From contig JAFGWD010000173.1 of the NCBI GenBank assembly GCA_016937315.1, forward strand, positions 1-6,732: a stretch of DNA of 6,732 nt. Reading direction: 5' to 3'. Both the position numbers and the translations under genes were made by a program. This stretch comes from Rhodospirillaceae bacterium (GTDB lineage: Bacteria; Pseudomonadota; Alphaproteobacteria; Rhodospirillales; Rhodospirillaceae). The notes below the pieces were generated by a model, which was not told the DNA's origin, made no database searches, and saw only the letters and a program-made list of their open reading frames with translations. How positions within the stretch are numbered: the stretch's first letter is position 1; each line of letters begins with the position of its first letter. Shown here piece by piece: positions 1 to 5,380 of this stretch.

Positions 1-216
1 GTTGGGCCGGAAGGCGACGTTCACCAACTGCATGGCTACCACGGCGAACAGCAACATGAAAACCCCACCCGCGAAGGTCAGGCGGGTCCGTCCGGTTTCC
101 AGCGCGGTCTTTGCTGCACCTTCGACGTGCAATGCAGTGGGGCGGGGAGCGGTGGCACCGGTGGAGGGCAGGTCGATACCGGGAACAATGATTGGTGCGG
201 ATTTGCGGCGGATCAT
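1..216 (-). CDS. ftsI: Peptidoglycan D,D-transpeptidase FtsI (PBP3), N-terminal fragment
   Basis: This is the 5' end of a gene that leaves the window at position 1; 72 codons are visible with no stop. The product begins MIRRKSAPIIV, then has a Pro/Ala/Thr-rich cytoplasmic segment (about residues 10-40), the TGRTRL motif (41-46), and one hydrophobic segment at about 46-68 (LTFAGGVFMLLFAVVAMQLV). This matches the short cytoplasmic tail and single membrane anchor of class B penicillin-binding proteins of the divisome. FtsI crosslinks septal peptidoglycan in the periplasm with FtsW. The catalytic transpeptidase domain lies outside the window. The ATG at 214-216 overlaps the ftsL stop as ATGA, and GAGGGG lies 7 bases upstream (224-229). 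The assignment rests mainly on position after mraZ-rsmH-ftsL plus this N-terminal architecture, since the visible part has no catalytic motif. Confidence 0.88.
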   Translation of the reverse strand, partial: MIRRKSAPIIVPGIDLPSTGATAPRPTALHVEGAAKTALETGRTRLTFAGGVFMLLFAVVAMQLVNVAFRPN

Positions 217-581
217 GGTGTGACCCCTCGGCTGGCGACTTCTGGCGGCGTACCGGAGCGTTGGGCTGCTGGCGCGGGTTGTCGCGCCATGCGCGGGCGT
301 TCGGCTTCCTCAGTAAAGGGCAGCGCGGAAATCGAGGCGATTTGTCCAGAGGTTGCGGGGGCTAGATGCAAGTAGGTTTCAGCCAGACGCTTCAAACGCT
401 CTGGGTCGTTCAGGTGGCTCCACTCGGCCTTCAAAACGCGGATCGCGGTGCGGTCTTCTTTGATATCTTTTTGCAGGGCGGTCAGTTGGGTTTCCATGTC
501 CTGAACGCGTGATTTCACCACAACCAAACCTGTGCTCAGTACGCTGAACAGAAAGGCTGTAACGACGACCAGGCGGATCAT
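213..581 (-). CDS. ftsL: Cell division protein FtsL
   Basis: The product is a 122-residue bitopic membrane protein, the usual size for FtsL. A very short N-terminus leads into one membrane segment (about residues 3-22). Next comes a heptad-like, charged coiled-coil stretch (about 25-57), then the block LKAEWSHLNDPERLKRLAET (50-69) followed by YLHLAP, typical of alphaproteobacterial FtsL. The Pro/Ala/Arg-rich tail (about 90-122) looks disordered. By family knowledge, FtsL joins FtsB and FtsQ in the periplasm and helps activate FtsWI. The ATG (579-581) overlaps the rsmH stop as ATGA. A strong ribosome-binding site, GGGAGGTG, sits 4 bases upstream (586-593) inside rsmH, so translation is probably coupled but can also initiate on its own. 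The stop overlaps the ftsI start in the same way. FtsL is poorly conserved in general, so position adds much to the call. Confidence 0.92.
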   Translation of the reverse strand: MIRLVVVTAFLFSVLSTGLVVVKSRVQDMETQLTALQKDIKEDRTAIRVLKAEWSHLNDPERLKRLAETYLHLAPATSGQIASISALPFTEEAERPRMARQPAPAAQRSGTPPEVASRGVTP

Positions 582-1531
582 GACTCACCTCCCGCAAAGG
601 GGGCGTCGGTTCGTACGGCCACGCGCAAGTGTGCGCTACGGGCTCGGGGGTTGAGGCGCGTTTCGCTGTCCGAAGCCGATATCGGGCGCCGTTTGACAAT
701 GGAAAAGGTTGGCTGAATGGTGCTTTCGACATGCGGCATATGGCGTGAGGGCTGTGCGGCGCGACCGCTTTTCGCATCCAGGAAGCGTTTAACGATGCGA
801 TCTTCCAAGGAATGAAAGCTAACCACGGCAAGCACGCCGCCCGGCGCCAATAGGTGTTCGGCGGCGACAAGGGCGCGGTCCAACTCGCCGAGTTCGTCAT
901 TCACGGCAATACGCAGAGCTTGGAAGGTTCGGGTTGCGGGGTCGATCCCGTCCTTTGACGACCACACCACGGTACGTATGCACGCGGCCAACTGCTGCGT
1001 GGTGGCAAAGGGGGTTTCTTGACGTGCCGCGACAATGGCGGCGGCGACACGGCGCGATGCCCGTTCTTCACCAAAACGATAAATGATGTCAGCGAGTTCG
1101 GCTTCCGGCAGCGTGTTCACAAGGTCGGCGGCGGTCGGGCCATTGTCGCCCATCCGCATATCCAAAGGCCCTGCCTTTTGGAAGGAAAAGCCGCGTTCGG
1201 CTTGGTCGATTTGCATCGAAGAAACGCCGATATCCAGAGCAATGCCGTCGATTTTTCCGTGAATCGCGGCGGGCAACAGGTCCGTCATGTCGCCAAAGCA
1301 TCCCGGTAGAAAATGAAAACGATCCGGGAAGGATGTGGCCACGGCGCTTGCTGCACGGCGTGCCGTGGGGTCGCGATCAATAGCGTATACAGTGCAGCCT
1401 GCCGCAGCCAGAATGGCACGGGTATAGCCTCCGGCACCGAACGTTGCATCCACGTAAATACCGCCGTCATGGGGGCGAAGTGCACCCACGACTTCGGGCA
1501 ACAGGACGGGGATGTGTGGGCCGGCGGTCAT
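578..1531 (-). CDS. rsmH: 16S rRNA (cytosine-1402-N4)-methyltransferase RsmH (MraW)
   Basis: The product is 317 residues, the normal length for RsmH, and uses S-adenosylmethionine to N4-methylate C1402 of 16S rRNA near the decoding centre. Family motifs appear in order: HIPVLLPEVV (6-15), the SAM-binding motif DATFGAGGYT (28-37), an acidic residue after the second strand (AIDRD, 50-54), LDIGVSSMQID (99-109), RGFSF (113-117), LDMRM (123-127), TFQALRIAVNDEL (202-214), VVSFHSLEDRIVK (236-248) and NPRARSAHLR (294-303). The common form of the fourth motif is LDLGVSSPQLD, so the Met at 106 is a mild variation. The ATG (1529-1531) overlaps the mraZ stop as ATGA, with AGAAGGTG 4 bases upstream (1536-1543). 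The gene is complete and looks functional. Confidence 0.98.
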   Translation of the reverse strand: MTAGPHIPVLLPEVVGALRPHDGGIYVDATFGAGGYTRAILAAAGCTVYAIDRDPTARRAASAVATSFPDRFHFLPGCFGDMTDLLPAAIHGKIDGIALDIGVSSMQIDQAERGFSFQKAGPLDMRMGDNGPTAADLVNTLPEAELADIIYRFGEERASRRVAAAIVAARQETPFATTQQLAACIRTVVWSSKDGIDPATRTFQALRIAVNDELGELDRALVAAEHLLAPGGVLAVVSFHSLEDRIVKRFLDAKSGRAAQPSRHMPHVESTIQPTFSIVKRRPISASDSETRLNPRARSAHLRVAVRTDAPFAGGES

Positions 1532-2013
1532 GATACACCTTCTGGCGGTCGGCGCAGGGTCAACGACAGACCCTTATCCCTCGCACGCCGCATTTGTTCG
1601 TTTTGGTGAACCAGAAAATCTTCGGGTTTCCAGATCTGGAAGGTTCGCCCCTTACCGACAAAGGTTGCCGCACCGGAAATCCCGGCATGGCTCAGAAAAT
1701 GGTCGGGCAGACTGATGCGTCCCGTGGTGTCCCACGGCAGAGGCGTCGCCTGGGCGAAGATCAGGCTCGAAATGTCATCCAGTTCGTCAGAGAAGATGTC
1801 CATGCCGTCGGCCGCATCGGTCATGGCGTTGATACGGTCCCAATCACAGCATTCGATGCAGGGGAGTTTGAAGTTCGGAAAGGCAACGACTTCCTGCATA
1901 CCCCGTTCGATCAACAGATTGCGCAGCACCGCAGGGACGGAAACCCGTCCCTTGCTATCCACCTTCACGGTTTGGGTCGAAAGGAAGGCCTTAGCCTTCA
2001 TTTGTTCCGACAT
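1528..2013 (-). CDS. mraZ: Transcriptional regulator MraZ
   Basis: The product is 161 residues and has the two tandem SpoVT/AbrB-like modules of MraZ. The first carries VDSKGRVSVP (18-27) and the second DTTGRISLP (95-103), giving the DxxGR signature twice. MraZ forms a ring-shaped oligomer, binds short repeated boxes upstream of its own operon, and regulates dcw transcription. I chose the ATG at 2011-2013 (MSEQMKAKAFLS). The open frame extends to an ATG at 2097, but that extra part (WFCGRAGRGAATEKA and so on) resembles no MraZ N-terminus, and its start codon lies inside the TGGG repeat array, which should be untranslated operator. The site upstream of 2013 is weak: GGAAAAGG with 11 bases spacing (2025-2032). 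An internal ATG at 1999-2001 is an alternative start. mraZ is first in the operon and its stop overlaps rsmH. Confidence 0.95.
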   Translation of the reverse strand: MSEQMKAKAFLSTQTVKVDSKGRVSVPAVLRNLLIERGMQEVVAFPNFKLPCIECCDWDRINAMTDAADGMDIFSDELDDISSLIFAQATPLPWDTTGRISLPDHFLSHAGISGAATFVGKGRTFQIWKPEDFLVHQNEQMRRARDKGLSLTLRRPPEGVS

Positions 2014-2076
2014 GGTGCGTTGTGCCTTTTCCGTTGCCGCGCCGCGTCCAGCGCGTCCACAGAACCACCTCTTCTG

Positions 2077-2100
2077 TGGGTATTCATGGGGTAACATGGG
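2077..2100 (-). promoter_or_regulatory. Probable MraZ operator: three TGGG boxes at 10-bp spacing
   Basis: On the plus strand TGGG occurs at 2077-2080, 2087-2090 and 2097-2100, exactly one helical turn apart. The two right-hand copies share the longer form CATGGG, and a decayed fourth copy, CATGCC, follows at 2105-2110. In enterobacteria the published MraZ target is three TGGGN boxes separated by 5 bases, which this array matches in both box sequence and spacing. It lies 64-87 bases upstream of the mraZ start. The TGGG sequence is on the strand opposite to mraZ transcription. Whether that orientation is usual in alphaproteobacteria I cannot check here. Function is inferred from the match and the location. 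Confidence 0.75.
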
Positions 2101-2110
2101 ATTTCATGCC

Positions 2111-2116
2111 AGTCAA
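2111..2116 (-). promoter_or_regulatory. Candidate -35 element of the mraZ (dcw) promoter
   Basis: Read on the minus strand, this is TTGACT, a 5-of-6 match to TTGACA, the best -35-like hexamer I found upstream of mraZ. With normal spacing the -10 would fall at about 2088-2094, inside the TGGG array, where the sequence is TTACCC/TACCCC and not a convincing -10. If real, MraZ bound to its boxes would cover the -10 region, which fits autorepression. Confidence is limited by the poor -10. Confidence 0.35.
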
Positions 2117-2262
2117 TGCCGCTGGCTGCCCGAAGATGGTGAAAATCTCCAGGTTTTTCCTATGGTTTGCCCAATACCTTTGGAGAGTTTGGTAAGGTGT
2201 TCGGAAACCTAGATTTTGCGGAAAGCAAGAAAAACGCGGTTGAGAGTTCCACGTTTTTGGTG

Positions 2263-2274
2263 TGGTGATCACCA
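2263..2274. repeat. Perfect 12-bp palindrome TGGTGATCACCA
   Basis: TGGTGATCACCA is identical to its own reverse complement. It lies about 250 bases upstream of the mraZ start and about 80 bases beyond the 3' end of rnpB. The following bases repeat part of it (CACCATCAC). Its length and lack of a central gap suit a dimeric DNA-binding protein better than an RNA hairpin. I do not recognise the regulator, and a chance occurrence is possible. Confidence 0.4.
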
Positions 2275-2354
2275 TCACTAGGGAAACTCTGCGTTCCACC
2301 TTTGTTCTACTTGCCGTCAGGCAAAAGTAAAACATATGCACGGAGTCGGGGTGT

Positions 2355-2733
<379 letters not shown>

Positions 2734-2739
2734 GGGCGG

Positions 2740-2768
2740 ATCATACCGATGCGGCGCGGCAGATGCAA
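2740..2768 (-). promoter_or_regulatory. rnpB promoter (sigma-70 type)
   Basis: On the minus strand, TTGCAT (2768-2763) and TATGAT (2745-2740) are separated by exactly 17 bases. TATGAT is one base from TATAAT, and TTGC is the common core of alphaproteobacterial -35 elements. Transcription starting 7 bases after the -10 would begin at G2733, the first base of the P1 helix, so promoter and RNA end support each other. The -35 begins only 12 bases beyond the stop of the upstream amidase gene. Confidence 0.8.
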
Positions 2769-2780
2769 ACAAACCCGGCA

Positions 2781-3479
2781 TCAGACAGGTTCGTTCACCA
2801 CATGCAGCAAGCCAGCCAGGATTTCCGCGCTTTCGCGGTCAGGCAAGCCGTCGATGCGCTTGGGACGGAAATGCCGTTGAAAGGCGGCTAAGGCGGCATG
2901 CGTGTCGGTTGTGTCATAGCCAAAGCGCGTCAGTGCCGGGGTCACCCATCCGAGTCCCCAGTGAGGGACGGTTGCTGGTTCTGGCCAAAGGCCGATCCCC
3001 AAACGCGCCAAGGTTTTCCAAGGGAATCGTTCGCCGGGGTCGGTCTTTCGAGTTGGGGCGATGTCTGAATGGCCGATGACGTTTCGTGCTGGGATGGGGT
3101 GACGGGCGAGGATGTCGCGGCAAAGGTCGCTGAGGCCGTCAATCTGGCGTGCGGGAAAATCGCGATAACCGAATTCGTGTCCAGGGTTGACCAATTCAAT
3201 GCCAATAGCGCGGTCATTGATGTCGGATGCACCGCGCCAGGATGAGACGCCAGCATGCCAAGCACGCCGATCCTCGGGGACGAGGGCGAAAATTGTGCCG
3301 TCCTCGTCAATCAGGTAGTGGGCGCTGACCTTGGCGGCGGGATCGCACAGGCGATCCAGGGCGGCGGCGGCGGTTTCCATGCCGGTATAGTGCACAACAA
3401 TGGTGTCGATGGCGGTTCCATCAGGGCGGTTTTCGTAGTTTGGGGAAATATGGTCGGTGCGGGGGGCAATATGTGGCAT
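2781..3479 (-). CDS. N-acetylmuramoyl-L-alanine amidase, AmpD/AmiD family, with C-terminal peptidoglycan-binding domain
   Basis: The product is a 232-residue zinc amidase (Amidase_2 fold) that cuts the bond between N-acetyl- or anhydro-muramic acid and L-Ala in muropeptides. The zinc ligands are probably H30 (TIVVHYTG), H137 (VIGHSDI) and D147 (TRKTDPG). The conserved E95 (IGIEL) and K145, two residues before D147, match the catalytic Glu and Lys of AmpD. Residues about 183-228 (TRFGYDTTDTHAALAAFQRH onward) look like a PG_binding_1 domain, as in AmiD. No signal peptide or lipobox is visible at this start, suggesting a cytoplasmic recycling enzyme, although the wall-binding domain is unexpected there. 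I chose the ATG at 3477-3479 because AAGGAG lies 10 bases upstream. The frame stays open to 3911, but the extension overlaps the transporter gene and resembles no leader. It lies 14 bases after the transporter stop, so the two are probably co-transcribed. Confidence 0.92.
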   Translation of the reverse strand: MPHIAPRTDHISPNYENRPDGTAIDTIVVHYTGMETAAAALDRLCDPAAKVSAHYLIDEDGTIFALVPEDRRAWHAGVSSWRGASDINDRAIGIELVNPGHEFGYRDFPARQIDGLSDLCRDILARHPIPARNVIGHSDIAPTRKTDPGERFPWKTLARLGIGLWPEPATVPHWGLGWVTPALTRFGYDTTDTHAALAAFQRHFRPKRIDGLPDRESAEILAGLLHVVNEPV

Positions 3480-3493
3480 GGGGCAAGGACTCC

Positions 3494-4369
3494 TTAAAGC
3501 GCACGGCTCCGGCGGCGCGGCCAAGCGATTTGGATGACCGCGACGCCGGCCATGGTCAGGCAAGCGCCGATCAGTTTTTCCACGGACATCGGTTCGTCCA
3601 ACAGAACGACCGCTGCAACGACTCCGATCACCGGACCCAATAAGGTGAAGGGCACCACCAGGGAAAGATCGTGGCGTTTGACCAGACCATACCATAGACC
3701 ATGACCAATCAGCGAGGCACCGATCGCGGTGAAGATCATCGCCCCCCAGCCCAGCAGGGTTGCGTCCTGCATGGCCGTGATCTGGTGGTCTTCCAGTAAC
3801 AGCGAGGCAATTAAGGTCTGTGGTGCTGCAAAGGCTGCGGTGCCGCCAATATAGGTTAGGCTGGGAATGGCTGGCATGATCTTGAATAAGGCGCTGGATG
3901 CGGCCCAGCAAAACGCCGCAAAAACTATTAAGGCGAGTGATGTGAGGTCAGGGGAGCTTGGAGCCCCCGCGAGTACGACGATTCCCGCGAATCCAAGGGC
4001 AATCCCAGCAATGCGGCGCATCCCAATACGTTCGTGGAAGATCAGGGCACCAATCAAGACGCTGAACGGCACGCTGGTTTGCAAAGCAATGGCTGAGGTT
4101 GCGGCATCCACATGTACCATGCCGAGAAACAAGATGCCGAAATGCAGGCTACCCATGGTGAAAGACAGAATCAGCAGGGGCTTGATGTGTGCGCGTTTGG
4201 GGGGCGCGAAGGGTAAGGCCAGCAGGGCAACCAAGACAAACCGCAACGTTGTCATTAACAGTGGCGGCAGTTCGGCGACGCCTAATTTGATGGCAACGTA
4301 GTTCAGTCCCCAAGTGGTGACGACCAGGGTGGCGAGTACGGTGTCACGCCGCCCCAGAGTATCGCTCAC
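3494..4369 (-). CDS. EamA-family (drug/metabolite transporter superfamily) membrane permease
   Basis: The product is a 291-residue inner-membrane protein with about ten hydrophobic segments, arranged as two tandem EamA repeats of five. Rough positions are 10-30, 36-54, 67-86, 92-112, 118-137, 143-163, 172-191, 205-228, 237-257 and 263-283. Landmarks are WGLNYVAIKLGVAELPPLL (20-38) in the first segment and VVPFTLLGPVIGVVAAVVLL followed by DEP late in the second repeat. A basic tail, RRRSR, closes the protein. The N-terminus resembles E. coli EamA (YdeD), a cysteine/O-acetylserine exporter, but substrate cannot be inferred at this level, so I give no symbol. The start is GTG (4367-4369), overlapping the upstream stop as GTGA, with GAGG 6 bases before it (4376-4379). 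The gene sits between the DjlA-like and amidase genes in one apparent operon. Confidence 0.92.
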   Translation of the reverse strand: MSDTLGRRDTVLATLVVTTWGLNYVAIKLGVAELPPLLMTTLRFVLVALLALPFAPPKRAHIKPLLILSFTMGSLHFGILFLGMVHVDAATSAIALQTSVPFSVLIGALIFHERIGMRRIAGIALGFAGIVVLAGAPSSPDLTSLALIVFAAFCWAASSALFKIMPAIPSLTYIGGTAAFAAPQTLIASLLLEDHQITAMQDATLLGWGAMIFTAIGASLIGHGLWYGLVKRHDLSLVVPFTLLGPVIGVVAAVVLLDEPMSVEKLIGACLTMAGVAVIQIAWPRRRSRAL

Positions 4370-5142
4370 TTCAGGCCTCGTTCTTTCTTAATGCGTTCAA
4401 ATGCGGCGTTGATGGTTGCCATGGTGCGGTTGGCATTGGCGACGAGTTCCGGCGGCATGCCCTTGGCAATCAGAAGGTCGGGGTGGTTTTCGCGGATCAG
4501 ACGGCGATAGGTGTCCTTAATGTCTTGATCACTGGATGATCGTGTCAGCCCCAAAACCGCATAGGGGTCTTCGCCTCCGGGTGCGGAAGACGCGCCACCG
4601 GCTTCGGCACGGGCGCGGATGGTGTCAAAATGTGCCGCCGAAAATCCGAAAATCTGTGCGACACGGGACAAGAAAGCGGTTTCGTTGGGATGCAGTTCGC
4701 CATCGGCGCGAGCAATTAGGAACAGGGTGTGCAGGAGTTCTTCCAGTACCGCCGGGCAGTCCTGGAACAGAGAGGAAATCTGTTGTGCATAGACTTCGAA
4801 GCCGTCAGTGGTTTGGCGGGCTTCGTCAAACATGATGCCGACTTTTTGCACGTCCTGTGGTGGGATCTGGAACAAGCGTTTGAAGGCGTCAATTTCGGCG
4901 CGTGTGACCACACCGTCGGCCTTTGCCATTTTCGCGGACAGCGCGATGACCGCCAAAGTGAAGGCGATTTGGCGGTCTTGTTCGGAACGTGGAGAGGTGC
5001 TGATCCATGGTGGAATGCTGCCGCCAGAATGGCTTATTTTTTTGTCCACGGCATGTCCCAAGGTCGCCCCCAGGATCGCACCTAAGGGTCCGCCCAACGA
5101 GAAACCGGCCATGCCACCGATGATTTTGCCCCAAATGCTCAT
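4366..5142 (-). CDS. DjlA-like membrane-anchored co-chaperone (TerB-like plus C-terminal J domain)
   Basis: The product is 258 residues. The N-terminal glycine-rich hydrophobic segment (MSIWGKIIGGMAGFSLGGPL, continuing to GHAVDK at 29-34) strongly resembles the dimerising membrane anchor of E. coli DjlA. Residues about 57-180 form a helical TerB-like domain with two acidic repeats, KADGVVTRAEID (74-85) and RADGELHPNE (145-154). Residues about 192-258 are a J domain with the essential HPD at 220-222, so it should stimulate a DnaK-type Hsp70 at the inner membrane. DjlA of E. coli activates the Rcs stress pathway when overproduced; that role is not implied here. I chose ATG 5140-5142 because the protein then starts exactly at the anchor; the frame extends to 5208 with a hydrophilic sequence of no family resemblance. 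The ribosome-binding site is weak (GGGA). It is probably the first gene of a three-gene operon. Confidence 0.9.
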   Translation of the reverse strand: MSIWGKIIGGMAGFSLGGPLGAILGATLGHAVDKKISHSGGSIPPWISTSPRSEQDRQIAFTLAVIALSAKMAKADGVVTRAEIDAFKRLFQIPPQDVQKVGIMFDEARQTTDGFEVYAQQISSLFQDCPAVLEELLHTLFLIARADGELHPNETAFLSRVAQIFGFSAAHFDTIRARAEAGGASSAPGGEDPYAVLGLTRSSSDQDIKDTYRRLIRENHPDLLIAKGMPPELVANANRTMATINAAFERIKKERGLK

Positions 5143-5179
5143 GGATTGATCCCAGCGCAGATATGTTTTCCAGGATAAC

Positions 5180-5208
5180 GCTCTATCCCGCTCTGGCGGT
5201 GAGGGCAA
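5180..5208 (-). promoter_or_regulatory. Candidate promoter for the djlA-like operon
   Basis: On the minus strand TTGCCC (5208-5203) and TAGAGC (5185-5180) are 17 bases apart. The -35 fits the alphaproteobacterial TTGC core, but the -10 is only a moderate match. The -10 lies within a small inverted repeat, GGATA (5173-5177) and TATCC (5184-5188). Transcription would start about 30 bases before the chosen start codon. Weak evidence. Confidence 0.3.
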
Positions 5209-5257
5209 GAGGCGGTTGCGTGACGAAGACCGTTCGTCTTGATTTTTCCTACGATCG

Positions 5258-5287
5258 CTTGCGGTATTTTGGCGTGTCTTGCGGTAT
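5258..5287. repeat. 10-bp direct repeat upstream of the asmA-like gene
   Basis: CTTGCGGTAT occurs at 5258-5267 and again at 5278-5287, with a 20-bp period, or two helical turns. A related piece, GTATGC, occurs at 5284-5289 and 5302-5307. Same-face spacing in the 238-base divergent gap suggests a possible regulator-binding site. It could serve either gene. No matching regulator is known to me. Confidence 0.4.
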
Positions 5288-5380
5288 GCTCGGCACGCAT
5301 CGTATGCCGGTTAGAAGGCCAAGCAAAATGAATGGTCGTGAAAGGCCGTCCAGATTAAAGACCCAGGGGATATCTGAGCC

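Larger units (their letters stand above)
2014..2354. other. Non-coding region between rnpB and mraZ
   Basis: This 341-base stretch is visibly richer in A+T than the genes on either side. It holds the TGGG array and TTGACT element near mraZ, a 12-bp palindrome at 2263-2274, and a small hairpin TTGCC-GTCA-GGCAA at 2311-2324. Neither the hairpin nor the bases just after rnpB form a stem followed by a T-run, so no intrinsic terminator for rnpB can be called. A minus-strand open frame at 2084-2341 starts with GTG, has no ribosome-binding site and resembles nothing I know, so I treat the region as untranslated. It may carry the mraZ leader and additional control sites. Confidence 0.7.

Noticed and set aside
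2014..2097. A longer mraZ starting at ATG 2095-2097
   Set aside because: The start codon lies inside the MraZ boxes, and the added 28 residues do not resemble the N-terminus of any MraZ.
1019..2212. Several plus-strand frames of 60-166 codons opposite rsmH and mraZ
   Set aside because: They are antisense shadows of strongly conserved genes in GC-rich DNA, with no ribosome-binding sites or recognisable domains.
2084..2341. An 85-codon minus-strand frame filling the rnpB-mraZ gap
   Set aside because: It has a GTG start with no ribosome-binding site, runs through the TGGG operator array, and its product shows no domain or sensible composition.
3480..3911. An N-terminal extension of the amidase to 3911
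   Set aside because: It overlaps the transporter gene by over 400 bases, shows no signal peptide, and the ATG at 3479 has a good ribosome-binding site and starts at the family boundary.
5143..5208. A 22-residue extension of the djlA-like protein to 5208
   Set aside because: The extension is hydrophilic and would precede an N-terminal anchor that normally begins at the first methionine (MSIWGKIIG resembles the true N-terminus of DjlA).
5222..5248. A hairpin GACGAA-GACCG-TTCGTC followed by a T-rich run, resembling a plus-strand terminator
   Set aside because: The stem is only 6 bp, the T-run is interrupted, and no plus-strand gene upstream would need terminating. It could be part of the asmA leader, but there is no support.
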